Shown here one piece after another: positions 41,701 through 56,700 of a stretch of 64,000 nt of DNA. The position numbers and the translations under genes are program-made. The DNA comes from Caenorhabditis remanei. Its lineage: Eukaryota; Nematoda; Chromadorea; Rhabditida; Rhabditidae. Positions within the stretch are counted from its first letter, which is position 1. Every line of letters starts with the position of its first letter. A model generated the notes under the pieces. That model did not search any database, was not told the origin of the DNA, and saw only the letters and a program-made list of their open reading frames with translations. Location of the stretch: assembly GCF_010183535.1 (NCBI RefSeq), contig NC_071328.1:4712001-4776000 (forward strand), in the 5' to 3' direction.

Positions 41701-44700
41701 TCTACTGAAGTAAACCTCAGCCCGGATAGTATAGACTATTACAGCGCCATGCTCGATCAGTCTAACCGGAACCGACACAGATAAGAATGGTGGGGGAAGT
41801 TAATTTCATAAAAAGTACCCTGTTTTTAGGAATTTCATTCATAATTTTCTTGATTTTTAGATTTAGAAAACTCCTGTTTTTAGGAATTTCAATTATAATT
41901 TTCTTGATTTCTAGATTTAGAAAACTCCTGTTTTTAGGAATTTCAATTATAATTTTCTTGATTTCTATCCCGGGAGGATTCAAACCCGCGTCTACTGAAG
42001 TAAACCTCAGCCCGGATAGTATAGACTATTACAGCGCCATGCTCGATCAGTCTAACCGGAACCGACACAGATAAGAATGGTGGGGGAAGTTAATTTCATA
42101 AAAAGTACCCTGTTTTTAGGAATTTCATTCATGATTTTCTTGATTTTTAGATTTAGAAAACTCCTGTTTTTAGGAATTTCAATTATAATTTTCTTGATTT
42201 TTAGATTTAGAAAACTCCTGTTTTTAGGAATTTCAATTATAATTTTCTTAATTTCTAGATTTAGAAAAGTCCTGTTTTTAGGAATTTCAATTATAATTTT
42301 GTTGATTTCTAACAAGGGAGGATTCAAACCCGCGTCTACTGAAGTAAACCTCAGCCCGGATAGTATAGACTATTACAGCGCCATGCTCGATCAGTCTAAC
42401 CGGAACCGACACAGATAAGAATGGTGGGGGAAGTTAATTTCATAAAAAGTACCCTGTTTTTAGGAATTTTAATTATAATTTTCTTGATTTCTAGGTTTAA
42501 AAAAGTCCTGTTTTTAGGAATTTCAATTATAATTTTCTTAATTTCTAGATTTAGAAAAGTCCTGTTTTTAGGAATTTCAATTATAATTTTGTTGATTTCT
42601 AACCCGGGAGGATTCAAACCCGCGTCTACTGAAGTAAACCTCAGCCCGGATAGTATAGACTATTACAGCGCCATGCTCGATCAGTCTAACCGGAACCGAC
42701 ACAGATAAGAATGGTGGGGGAAGTTAATTTCATAAAAGTACCCTGTTTTTAGGAATTTCAATTATAATTTTCTTGATTTCTAGGTTTAAAAAAGTCCTGT
42801 TTTTAGGAATTTCAATTATAATTTTCTTAATTTCTAGATTTAGAAAAGTCCTGTTTTTAGGAATTTCAATTATAATTTTGTTGATTTCTAACCCGGGAGG
42901 ATTCAAACCCGCGTCTACTGAAGTAAACCTCAGCCCGGATAGTATAGACTATTACAGCGCCATGCTCGATCAGTCTAACCGGAACCGACACAGATAAGAA
43001 TGGTGGGGGAAGTTAATTTCCTAAAAAGTACCCTGTTTTTAGGAATTTTAATTATAATTTTCTTGATTTCTAGGTTTAAAAAAGTCCTGTTTTTAGGAAT
43101 TTCAATTATAATTTTCTTAATTTCTAGATTTAGAAAAGTCCTGTTTTTAGGAATTTCAATTATAATTTTGTTGATTTCTAACCCGGGAGGATTCAAACCC
43201 GCGTCTACTGAAGTAAACCTCAGCCCGGATAGTATAGACTATTACAGCGCCATGCTCGATCAGTCTAACCGGAACCGACACAGATAAGAATGGTGGGGGA
43301 AGTTAATTTCCTAAAAAGTACCCTGTTTTTAGGAATTTTAATTATAATTTTCTTGATTTCTAGGTTTAAAAAAGTCCTGTTTTTAGGAATTTCAATTATA
43401 ATTTTCTTAATTTCTAGATTTAGAAAAGTCCTGTTTTTAGGAATTTCAATTATAATTTTGTTGATTTCTAACCCGGGAGGATTCAAACCCGCGTCTACTG
43501 AAGTAAACCTCAGCCCGGATAGTATAGACTATTACAGCGCCATGCTCGATCAGTCTAACCGGAACCGACACAGATAAGAATGGTGGGGGAAGTTAATTTC
43601 ATAAAAAGTACCCTGTTTTTAGGAATTTCAATTATAATTTTCTTGATTTCTAGGTTTAAAAAAGTCCTGTTTTTAGGAATTTCAATTATAATTTTGTTGA
43701 TTTCTAGGTTTAAAAAACTCCTGTTTTTAGGAATTTCAATTATAATTTTGTTGATTTCTAACCCGGGAGGATTCAAACCCGCGTCTACTGAAGTAAACCT
43801 CAGACCGGATAGTATAGACTATTACAGCGCCATGCTCGATCAGTCTAACCGGAACCGACACAGATAAGAATGGTGGGGGAAGTTAATTTCCTAAAAAGTA
43901 CCCTGTTTTTAGGAATTTCAATTATAATTTTCTTGATTTTTAGATTTAGAAAACTCCTGTTTTTAGGAATTTCAATTATAATTTTGTTGATTTCTAACCC
44001 GGGAGGATTCAAAACCCGCGTCTACTGAAGTAAACCTCAGCCCGGATAGTATAGACTATTACAGCGCCATGCTCGATCAGTCTAACCGGAACCGACACAG
44101 ATAAGAATGGTGGGGGAAGTTAATTTCATAAAAAGTACCCTGTTTTTAGGAATTTCAATTATAATTTTCTTGATTTCTAGGTTTAAAAAAGTCCTGTTTT
44201 TAGGAATTTCAATTATAATTTTGTTGATTTCTAGGTTTAAAAAACTCCTGTTTTTAGGAATTTCAATTATAATTTTGTTGATTTCTAACCCGGGAGGATT
44301 CAAACCCGCGTCTACTGAAGTAAACCTCAGACCGGATAGTATAGACTATTACAGCGCCATGCTCGATCAGTCTAACCGGAACCGACACAGATAAGAATGG
44401 TGGGGGAAGTTAATTTCCTAAAAAGTACCCTGTTTTTAGGAATTTCAATTATAATTTTCTTGATTTCTAGGTTTAAAAAAGTCCTGTTTTTAGGAATTTC
44501 AATTATAATTTTGTTGATTTCTAGGTTTAAAAAACTCCTGTTTTTAGGAATTTCAATTATAATTTTGTTGATTTCTAACCCGGGAGGATTCAAACCCGCG
44601 TCTACTGAAGTAAACCTCAGCCCGGATAGTATAGACTATTACAGCGCCATGCTCGATCAGTCTAACCGGAACCGACACAGATAAGAATGGTGGGGGAAGT

Positions 44701-47700
44701 TAATTTCCTAAAAGTACCCTGTTTTTAGGAATTTCAATTATAATTTTCTTGATTTTAGATTTAGAAAACTCCTGTTTTTAGGAATTTCAATTATAATTTT
44801 GTTGATTTCTAACCCGGGAGGATTCAAACCCGCGTCTACTGAAGTAAACCTCAGCCCGGATAGTATAGACTATTACAGCGCCATGCTCGATCAGTCTAAC
44901 CGGAACCGACACAGATAAGAATGGTGGGGGAAGTTAATTTCATAAAAAGTACCCTGTTTTTAGGAATTTCATTCATGATTTTCTTGATTTTTAGATTTAG
45001 AAAACTCCTGTTTTTAGGAATTTCAATTATAATTTTCTTGATTTTTAGATTTAGAAAACTCCTGTTTTTAGGAATTTCAATTATAATTTTCTTAATTTCT
45101 AGATTTAGAAAAGTCCTGTTTTTAGGAATTTCAATTATAATTTTGTTGATTTCTAACCCGGGAGGATTCAAACCCGCGTCTACTGAAGTAAACCTCAGCC
45201 CGGATAGTATAGACTATTACAGCGCCATGCTCGATCAGTCTAACCGGAACCGACACAGATAAGAATGGTGGGGGAAGTTAATTTCATAAAAAGTACCCTG
45301 TTTTTAGGAATTTCAATTATAATTTTCTTGATTTCTAGGTTTAAAAAAGTCCTGTTTTTAGGAATTTCAATTATAATTTTGTTGATTTCTAGGTTTAAAA
45401 AACTCCTGTTTTTAGGAATTTCAATTATAATTTTGTTGATTTCTAACCCGGGAGGATTCAAACCCGCGTCTACTGAAGTAAACCTCAGCCCGGATAGTAT
45501 AGACTATTACAGCGCCATGCTCGATCAGTCTAACCGGAACCGACACAGATAAGAATGGTGGGGGAAGTTAATTTCCTAAAAAGTACCCTGTTTTTAGGAA
45601 TTTCAATTATAATTTTCTTGATTTCTAGGTTTGAAAAAGTCCTGTTTTTAGGAATTTCAATTATAATTTTGTTGATTTCTAACCCGGGAGGATTCAAACC
45701 CGCGTCTACTGAAGTAAACCTCAGCCCGGATAGTATAGACTATTACAGCGCCATGCTCGATCAGTCTAACCGGAACCGACACAGATAAGAATGGTGGGGG
45801 AAGTTAATTTCATAAAAAGTACCCTGTTTTTAGGAATTTCATTCATGATTTTCTTGATTTTTAGATTTAGAAAACTCCTGTTTTTAGGAATTTCAATTAT
45901 AATTTTCTTGATTTTTAGATTTAGAAAACTCCTGTTTTAGGAATTTCAATTATAATTTTCTTAATTTCTAGATTTAGAAAAGTCCTGTTTTTAGGAATTT
46001 CAATTATAATTTTGTTGATTTCTAACAAGGGAGGATTCAAACCCGCGTCTACTGAAGTAAACCTCAGCCCGGATAGTATAGACTATTACAGCGCCATGCT
46101 CGATCAGTCTAACCGGAACCGACACAGATAAGAATGGTGGGGGAAGTTAATTTCCTAAAAAGTACCCTGTTTTTAGGAATTTTAATTATAATTTTCTTGA
46201 TTTCTAGGTTTAAAAAAGTCCTGTTTTTAGGAATTTCAATTATAATTTTCTTGATTTCTAGATTTAGAAAAGTCCTGTTTTTAGGAATTTCAATTATAAT
46301 TTTGTTGATTTCTAACAAGGGAGGATTCAAACCCGCGTCTACTGAAGTAAACCTCAGCCCGGATAGTATAGACTATTACAGCGCCATGCTCGATCAGTCT
46401 AACCGGAACCGACACAGATAAGAATGGTGGGGGAAGTTAATTTCATAAAAAGTACCCTGTTTTTAGGAATTTTAATTATAAGTTTCTTGATTTCTAGGTT
46501 TAAAAAAGTCCTGTTTTTAGGAATTTCAATTATAATTTTCTTGATTTCTAGGTTTAAAAAAGTCCTGTTTTTAGGAATTTCAATTATAATTTTGTTGATT
46601 TCTAACCCGGGAGGATTCAAACCCGCGTCTACTGAAGTAAACCTCAGCCCGGATAGTATAGACTATTACAGCGCCATGCTCGATCAGTCTAACCGGAACC
46701 GACACAGATAAGAATGGTGGGGGAAGTTAATTTCATAAAAAGTACCCTGTTTTTAGGAATTTTAATTATAAGTTTCTTGATTTCTAGGTTTAAAAAAGTC
46801 CTGTTTTTAGGAATTTCAATTATAATTTTCTTGATTTCTAGGTTTAAAAAAGTCCTGTTTTTAGGAATTTCAATTATAATTTTGTTGATTTCTAACCCGG
46901 GAGGATTCAAACCCGCGTCTACTGAAGTAAACCTCAGCCCGGATAGTATAGACTATTACAGCGCCATGCTCGATCAGTCTAACCGGAACCGACACAGATA
47001 AGAATGGTGGGGGAAGTTAATTTCCTAAAAAGTACCCTGTTTTTAGGAATTTCAATTATAATTTTCTTGATTTTTAGATTTAGAAAACTCCTGTTTTTAG
47101 GAATTTCAATTATAATTTTGTTGATTTCTAACCCGGGAGGATTCAAACCCGCGTCTACTGAAGTAAACCTCAGCCCGGATAGTATAGACTATTACAGCGC
47201 CATGCTCGATCAGTCTAACCGGAACCGACACAGATAAGAATGGTGGGGGAAGTTAATTTCATAAAAAGTACCCTGTTTTTAGGAATTTTAATTATAAGTT
47301 TCTTGATTTCTAGGTTTAAAAAAGTCCTGTTTTTAGGAATTTCAATTATAATTTTCTTGATTTCTAGGTTTAAAAAAGTCCTGTTTTTAGGAATTTCAAT
47401 TATAATTTTGTTGATTTCTAACCCGGGAGGATTCAAACCCGCGTCTACTGAAGTAAACCTCAGCCCGGATAGTATAGACTATTACAGCGCCATGCTCGAT
47501 CAGTCTAACCGGAACCGACACAGATAAGAATGGTGGGGGAAGTTAATTTCCTAAAAAGTACCCTGTTTTTAGGAATTTCAATTATAATTTTCTTGATTTT
47601 TAGATTTAGAAAACTCCTGTTTTTAGGAATTTCAATTATAATTTTGTTGATTTCTAACCCGGGAGGATTCAAACCCGCGTCTACTGAAGTAAACCTCAGC

Positions 47701-50700
47701 CCGGATAGTATAGACTATTACAGCGCCATGCTCGATCAGTCTAACCGGAACCGACACAGATAAGAATGGTGGGGGAAGTTAATTTCATAAAAAGTACCCT
47801 GTTTTTAGGAATTTCAATTATAATTTTCTTGATTTCTAGGTTTAAAAAAGTCCTGTTTTTAGGAATTTCAATTATAATTTTGTTGATTTCTAACCCGGGA
47901 GGATTCAAACCCGCGTCTACTGAAGTAAACCTCAGCCCGGATAGTATAGACTATTACAGCGCCATGCTCGATCAGTCTAACCGGAACCGACACAGATAAG
48001 AATGGTGGGGGAAGTTAATTTCCTAAAAAGTACCCTGTTTTTAGGAATTTCAATTATAATTTTCTTGATTTTTAGATTTAGAAAACTCCTGTTTTTAGGA
48101 ATTTCAATTATAATTTTGTTGATTTCTAACCCGGGAGGATTCAAACCCGCGTCTACTGAAGTAAACCTCAGCCCGGATAGTATAGACTATTACAGCGCCA
48201 TGCTCGATCAGTCTAACCGGAACCGACACAGATAAGAATGGTGGGGGAAGTTAATTTCCTAAAAAGTACCCTGTTTTTAGGAATTTCAATTATAATTTTC
48301 TTGATTTCTAGGTTTAAAAAAGTCCTGTTTTAAGGAATTTCAATTATAATTTTGTTGATTTCTAACCCGGGAGGATTCAAACCCGCGTCTACTGAAGTAA
48401 ACCTCAGCCCGGATAGTATAGACTATTACAGCGCCATGCTCGATCAGTCTAACCGGAACCGACACAGATAAGAATGGTGGGGGAAGTTAATTTCATAAAA
48501 AGTACCCTGTTTTTAGGAATTTTAATTATAATTTTCTTGATTTCTAGGTTTAAAAAAGTCCTGTTTTAAGGAATTTCAATTATAATTTTGTTGATTTCTA
48601 ACCCGGGAGGATTCAAACCCGCGTCTACTGAAGTAAACCTCAGCCCGGATAGTATAGACTATTACAGCGCCATGCTCGATCAGTCTAACCGGAACCGACA
48701 CAGATAAGAATGGTGGGGGAAGTTAATTTCATAAAAAGTACCCTGTTTTTAGGAATTTCAATTATAATTTTCTTGATTTCTAGGTTTAAAAAAGTCCTGT
48801 TTTAAGGAATTTCAATTATAATTTTGTTGATTTCTAACCCGGGAGGATTCAAACCCGCGTCTACTGAAGTAAACCTCAGCCCGGATAGTATAGACTATTA
48901 CAGCGCCATGCTCGATCAGTCTAACCGGAACCGACACAGATAAGAATGGTGGGGGAAGTTAATTTCATAAAAAGTACCCTGTTTTTAGGAATTTCAATTA
49001 TAATTTTCTTGATTTCTAGGTTTAAAAAAGTCCTGTTTTTAGGAATTTCAATTATAATTTTCTTGATTTTTAGATTTAGAAAACTCCTGTTTTTAGGAAT
49101 TTCAATTATAATTTTGTTGATTTCTAACCCGGGAGGATTCAAACCCGCGTCTACTGAAGTAAACCTCAGCCCGGATAGTATAGACTATTACAGCGCCATG
49201 CTCGATCAATCTAACCGGAACCGACACAGATAAGAATGGTGGGGGAAGTTAATTTCATAAAAAGTACCCTGTTTTTAGGAATTTCAATTATAAGTTTCTT
49301 GATTTTTAGATTTAGAAAACTCCTGTTTTTAGGAATTTCAATTATAATTTTGTTGATTTCTAACCCGGGAGGATTCAAACCCGCGTCTACTGAAGTAAAC
49401 CTCAGCCCGGATAGTATAGACTATTACAGCGCCATGCTCGATCAGTCTAACCGGAACCGACACAGATAAGAATGGTGGGGGAAGTTAATTTCATAAAAAG
49501 TACCCTGTTTTTAGGAATTTCAATTATAATTTTCTTGATTTTTAGATTTAGAAAACTCCTGTTTTTAGGAATTTCAATTATAATTTTCTTGATTTTTAGA
49601 TTTAGAAAACTCCTGTTTTTAGGAATTTCAATTATAATTTTGTTGATTTCTAACCCGGGAGGATTCAAACCCGCGTCTACTGAAGTAAACCTCAGCCCGG
49701 ATAGTATAGACTATTACAGCGCCATGCTCGATCAGTCTAACCGGAACCGACACAGATAAGAATGGTGGGGGAAGTTAATTTCATAAAAAGTACCCTGTTT
49801 TTAGGAATTTCAATTATAATTTTCTTGATTTCTAGGTTTAAAAAAGTCCTGTTTTTAGGAATTTCAATTATAATTTTCTTGATTTTTAGATTTAGAAAAC
49901 TCCTGTTTTTAGGAATTTCAATTATAATTTTGTTGATTTCTAACCCGGGAGGATTCAAACCCGCGTCTACTGAAGTAAACCTCAGCCCGGATAGTATAGA
50001 CTATTACAGCGCCATGCTCGATCAGTCTAACCGGAACCGACACAGATAAGAATGGTGGGGGAAGTTAATTTCCTAAAAAGTACCCTGTTTTTAGGAATTT
50101 CAATTATAATTTTCTTGATTTTTAGATTTAGAAAACTCCTGTTTTTAGGAATTTCAATTATAATTTTGTTGATTTCTAACCCGGGAGGATTCAAACCCGC
50201 GTCTACTGAAGTAAACCTCAGCCCGGATAGTATAGACTATTACAGCGCCATGCTCGATCAGTCTAACCGGAACCGACACAGATAAGAATGGTGGGGGAAG
50301 TTAATTTCATAAAAAGTACCCTGTTTTTAGGAATTTTAATTATAATTTTCTTGATTTCTAGGTTTAAAAAAGTCCTGTTTTAAGGAATTTCAATTATAAT
50401 TTTGTTGATTTCTAACCCGGGAGGATTCAAACCCGCGTCTACTGAAGTAAACCTCAGCCCGGATAGTATAGACTATTACAGCGCCATGCTCGATCAGTCT
50501 AACCGGAACCGACACAGATAAGAATGGTGGGGGAAGTTAATTTCCTAAAAAGTACCCTGTTTTTAGGAATTTCAATTATAATTTTCTTGATTTTTAGATT
50601 TAGAAAACTCCTGTTTTTAGGAATTTCAATTATAATTTTGTTGATTTCTAACCCGGGAGGATTCAAACCCGCGTCTACTGAAGTAAACCTCAGCCCGGAT

Positions 50701-53700
50701 AGTATAGACTATTACAGCGCCATGCTCGATCAGTCTAACCGGAACCGACACAGATAAGAATGGTGGGGGAAGTTAATTTCCTAAAAAGTACCCTGTTTTT
50801 AGGAATTTCAATTATAATTTTCTTGATTTTTAGATTTAGAAAACTCCTGTTTTTAGGAATTTCAATTATAATTTTGTTGATTTCTAACCCGGGAGGATTC
50901 AAACCCGCGTCTACTGAAGTAAACCTCAGCCCGGATAGTATAGACTATTACAGCGCCATGCTCGATCAGTCTAACCGGAACCGACACAGATAAGAATGGT
51001 GGGGGAAGTTAATTTCATAAAAAGTACCCTGTTTTTAGGAATTTCAATTATAATTTTCTTGATTTCTAGGTTTAAAAAAGTCCTGTTTTTAGGAATTTCA
51101 ATTATAATTTTCTTGATTTTTAGATTTAGAAAACTCCTGTTTTTAGGAATTTCAATTATAATTTTGTTGATTTCTAACCCGGGAGGATTCAAACCCGCGT
51201 CTACTGAAGTAAACCTCAGCCCGGATAGTATAGACTATTACAGCGCCATGCTCGATCAGTCTAACCGGAACCGACACAGATAAGAATGGTGGGGGAAGTT
51301 AATTTCCTAAAAAGTACCCTGTTTTTAGGAATTTCAATTATAATTTTCTTGATTTTTAGATTTAGAAAACTCCTGTTTTTAGGAATTTCAATTATAATTT
51401 TGTTGATTTCTAACCCGGGAGGATTCAAACCCGCGTCTACTGAAGTAAACCTCAGCCCGGATAGTATAGACTATTACAGCGCCATGCTCGATCAGTCTAA
51501 CCGGAACCGACACAGATAAGAATGGTGGGGGAAGTTAATTTCCTAAAAGTACCCTGTTTTTAGGAATTTCAATTATAATTTTCTTGATTTTTAGATTTAG
51601 AAAACTCCTGTTTTTAGGAATTTCAATTATAATTTTGTTGATTTCTAACCCGGGAGGATTCAAACCCGCGTCTACTGAAGTAAACCTCAGCCCGGATAGT
51701 ATAGACTATTACAGCGCCATGCTCGATCAGTCTACCCGGAACCGACACAGATAAGAATGGTGGGGGAAGTTAATTTCCTAAAAAGTACCCTGTTTTTAGG
51801 AATTTTAATTATAATTTTCTTGATTTCTAGGTTTAAAAAAGTCCTGTTTTTAGGAATTTCAATTATAATTTTCTTGATTTTTAGATTTAGAAAACTCCTG
51901 TTTTTAGGAATTTCAATTATAATTTTGTTGATTTCTAACCCGGGAGGATTCAAACCCGCGTCTACTGAAGTAAACCTCAGCCCGGATAGTATAGACTATT
52001 ACAGCGCCATGCTCGATCAGTCTAACCGGAACCGACACAGATAAGAATGGTGGGGGAAGTTAATTTCCTAAAAAGTACCCTGTTTTTAGGAATTTCAATT
52101 ATAATTTTCTTGATTTTTAGATTTAGAAAACTCCTGTTTTTAGGAATTTCAATTATAATTTTGTTGATTTCTAACCCGGGAGGATTCAAACCCGCGTCTA
52201 CTGAAGTAAACCTCAGCCCGGATAGTATAGACTATTACAGCGCCATGCTCGATCAGTCTAACCGGAACCGACACAGATAAGAATGGTGGGGGAAGTTAAT
52301 TTCCTAAAAAGTACCCTGTTTTTAGGAATTTCAATTATAATTTTCTTGATTTTTAGATTTAGAAAACTCCTGTTTTTAGGAATTTCAATTATAATTTTGT
52401 TGATTTCTAACCCGGGAGGATTCAAACCCGCGTCTACTGAAGTAAACCTCAGCCCGGATAGTATAGACTATTACAGCGCCATGCTCGATCAGTCTACCCG
52501 GAACCGACACAGATAAGAATGGTGGGGGAAGTTAATTTCCTAAAAAGTACCCTGTTTTTAGGAATTTTAATTATAATTTTCTTGATTTCTAGGTTTAAAA
52601 AAGTCCTGTTTTTAGGAATTTCAATTATAATTTTCTTGATTTCTAGGTTTAAAAAAGTCCTGTTTTTAGGAATTTCAATTATAATTTTCTTGATTTTTAG
52701 ATTTAGAAAACTCCTGTTTTTAGGAATTTCAATTATAATTTTGTTGATTTCTAACCCGGGAGGATTCAAACCCGCGTCTACTGAAGTAAACCTCAGCCCG
52801 GATAGTATAGACTATTACAGCGCCATGCTCGATCAGTCTAACCGGAACCGACACAGATAAGAATGGTGGGGGAAGTTAATTTCCTAAAAAGTACCCTGTT
52901 TTTAGGAATTTTAATTATAATTTTCTTGATTTCTAGGTTTAAAAAAGTCCTGTTTTTAGGAATTTCAATTATAATTTTCTTGATTTCTAGGTTTAAAAAA
53001 GTCCTGTTTTTAGGAATTTCAATTATAATTTTCTTGATTTCTAGGTTTAAAAAAGTCCTGTTTTTAGGAATTTCAATTATAATTTTCTTGATTTTTAGAT
53101 TTAGAAAACTCCTGTTTTTAGGAATTTCAATTATAATTTTGTTGATTTCTAACCCGGGAGGATTCAAACCCGCGTCTACTGAAGTAAACCTCAGCCCGGA
53201 TAGTATAGACTATTACAGCGCCATGCTCGATCAGTCTAACCGGAACCGACACAGATAAGAATGGTGGGGGAAGTTAATTTCCTAAAAAGTACCCTGTTTT
53301 TAGGAATTTTAATTATAATTTTCTTGATTTCTAGGTTTAAAAAAGTCCTGTTTTTAGGAATTTCAATTATAATTTTCTTGATTTCTAGGTTTAAAAAAGT
53401 CCTGTTTTTAGGAATTTTAATTATAATTTTCTTGATTTCTAGGTTTAAAAAAGTCCTGTTTTAAGGAATTTCAATTATAATTTTGTTGATTTCTAACCCG
53501 GGAGGATTCAAACCCGCGTCTACTGAAGTAAACCTCAGCCCGGATAGTATAGACTATTACAGCGCCATGCTCGATCAGTCTAACCGGAACCGACACAGAT
53601 AAGAATGGTGGGGGAAGTTAATTTCCTAAAAAGTACCCTGTTTTTAGGAATTTTAATTATAATTTTCTTGATTTCTAGGTTTAAAAAAGTCCTGTTTTAA

Positions 53701-56700
53701 GGAATTTCAATTATAATTTTGTTGATTTCTAACCCGGGAGGATTCAAACCCGCGTCTACTGAAGTAAACCTCAGCCCGGATAGTATCGACTATTACAGCG
53801 CCATGCTCGATCAGTCTAACCGGAACCGACACAGATAAGAATGGTGGGGGAAGTTAATTTCCTAAAAAGTACCCTGTTTTTAGGAATTTTAATTATAATT
53901 TTCTTGATTTCTAGGTTTAAAAAAGTCCTGTTTTAAGGAATTTCAATTATAATTTTGTTGATTTCTAACCCGGGAGGATTCAAACCCGCGTCTACTGAAG
54001 TAAACCTCAGCCCGGATAGTATAGACTATTACAGCGCCATGCTCGATCAGTCTAACCGGAACCGACACAGATAAGAATGGTGGGGGAAGTTAATTTCCTA
54101 AAAAGTACCCTGTTTTTAGGAATTTTAATTATAATTTTCTTGATTTCTAGGTTTAAAAAAGTCCTGTTTTTAGGAATTTCAATTATAATTTTCTTGATTT
54201 CTAGGTTTAAAAAAGTCCTGTTTTTAGGAATTTTAATTATAATTTTGTTGATTTCTAACCCGGGAGGATTCAAACCCGCGTCTACTGAAGTAAACCTCAG
54301 CCCGGATAGTATAGACTATTACAGCGCCATGCTCGATCAGTCTAACCGGAACCGACACAGATAAGAATGGTGGGGGAAGTTAATTTCCTAAAAAGTACCC
54401 TGTTTTTAGGCATTTTAATTATAATTTTCTTGATTTCTAGGTTTAAAAAAGTCCTGTTTTTAGGAATTTCAATTATAATTTTCTTGATTTTTAGATTTAG
54501 AAAACTCCTGTTTTTAGGAATTTCAATTATAATTTTGTTGATTTCTAACCCGGGAGGATTCAAACCCGCGTCTACTGAAGTAAACCTCAGCCCGGATAGT
54601 ATAGACTATTACAGCGCCATGCTCGATCAGTCTAACCGGAACCGACACAGATAAGAATGGTGGGGGAAGTTAATTTCCTAAAAAGTACCCTGTTTTTAGG
54701 AATTTTAATTATAAGTTTCTTGATTTCTAGGTTTAAAAAAGTCCTGTTTTTAGGAATTTCAATTATAATTTTCTTGATTTCTAACCCGGGAGGATTCAAA
54801 CCCGCGTCTACTGAAGTAAACCTCAGCCCGGATAGTATAGACTATTACAGCGCCATGCTCGATCAGTCTAACCGGAACCGACACAGATAAGAATGGTGGG
54901 GGAAGTTAATTTCCTAAAAAGTACCCTGTTTTTAGGAATTTTAATTATAATTTTCTTGATTTCTAGGTTTAAAAAAGTCCTGTTTTTAGGAATTTCAATT
55001 ATAATTTTCTTGATTTTTAGATTTAGAAAACTCCTGTTTTTAGGAATTTCAATTATAATTTTGTTGATTTCTAACCCGGGAGGATTCAAACCCGCGTCTA
55101 CTGAAGTAAACCTCAGCCCGGATAGTATAGACTATTACAGCGCCATGCTCGATCAGTCTAACCGGAACCGACACAGATAAGAATGGTGGGGGAAGTTAAT
55201 TTCCTAAAAAGTACCCTGTTTTTAGGAATTTTAATTATAAGTTTCTTGATTTCTAGGTTTAAAAAAGTCCTGTTTTTAGGAATTTCAATTATAATTTTCT
55301 TGATTTTTAGATTTAGAAAACTCCTGTTTTTAGGAATTTCAATTATAATTTTGTTGATTTCTAACCCGGGAGGATTCAAACCCGCGTCTACTGAAGTAAA
55401 CCTCAGCCCGGATAGTATAGACTATTACAGCGCCATGCTCGATCAGTCTAACCGGAACCGACACAGATAAGAATGGTGGGGGAAGTTAATTTCCTAAAAA
55501 GTACCCTGTTTTTAGGAATTTCAATTATAATTTTCTTGATTTTTAGATTTAGAAAACTCCTGTTTTTAGGAATTTCAATTATAATTTTGTTGATTTCTAA
55601 CCCGGGAGGATTCAAACCCGCGTCTACTGAAGTAAACCTCAGCCCGGATAGTATAGACTATTACAGCGCCATGCTCGATCAGTCTAACCGGAACCGACAC
55701 AGATAAGAATGGTGGGGGAAGTTAATTTCATAAAAAGTACCCTGTTTTTAGGAATTTTAATTATAATTTTCTTGATTTCTAGGTTTAAAAAAGTCCTGTT
55801 TTTAGGAATTTCAATTATAATTTTCTTGATTTCTAGGTTTAGAAAACTCCTGTTTTTAGGAATTTCAATTATAATTTTCTTGATTTCTATCCCGGGAGGA
55901 TTCAAACCCGCGTCTACTGAAGTAAACCTCAGCCCGGATAGTATAGACTATTACAGCGCCATGCTCGATCAGTCTAACCGGAACCGACACAGATAAGAAT
56001 GGTGGGGGAAGTTAATTTCATAAAAAGTACCCTGTTTTTAGGAATTTTAATTATAATTTTCTTGATTTCTAGGTTTAGAAAACTCCTGTTTTTAGGAATT
56101 TCAATTATAATTTTCTTGATTTCTATCCCGGGAGGATTCAAACCCGCGTCTACTGAAGTAAACCTCAGCCCGGATAGTATAGACTATTACAGCGCCATGC
56201 TCGATCAGTCTAACCGGAACCGACACAGATAAGAATGGTGGGGGAAGTTAATTTCATAAAAAGTACCCTGTTTTTAGGAATTTCATTCATGATTTTCTTG
56301 ATTTCTAGGTTTAGAAAACTCCTGTTTTTAGGAATTTCAATTATAATTTTCTTAATTTCTAGATTTAGAAAAGCCCTGTTTTTAGGAATTTCAATTATAA
56401 TTTAGTTGATTTCTAGGTTTAGAAAACTCCTGTTTTTAGGAATTTCAATTATAATTTTCTTAATTTCTAGATTTAGAAAAGTCCTGTTTTTAGGAATTTC
56501 AATTATAATTTTGTTGATTTCTAACCCGGGAGGATTCAAACCCGCGTCTACTGAAGTAAACCTCAGCCCGGATAGTATAGACTATTACAGCGCCATGCTC
56601 GATCAGTCTAACCGGAACCGACACAGATAAGAATGGTGGGGGAAGTTAATTTCATAAAAAGTACCCTGTTTTTAGGAATTTTAATTATAAGTTTCTTGAT

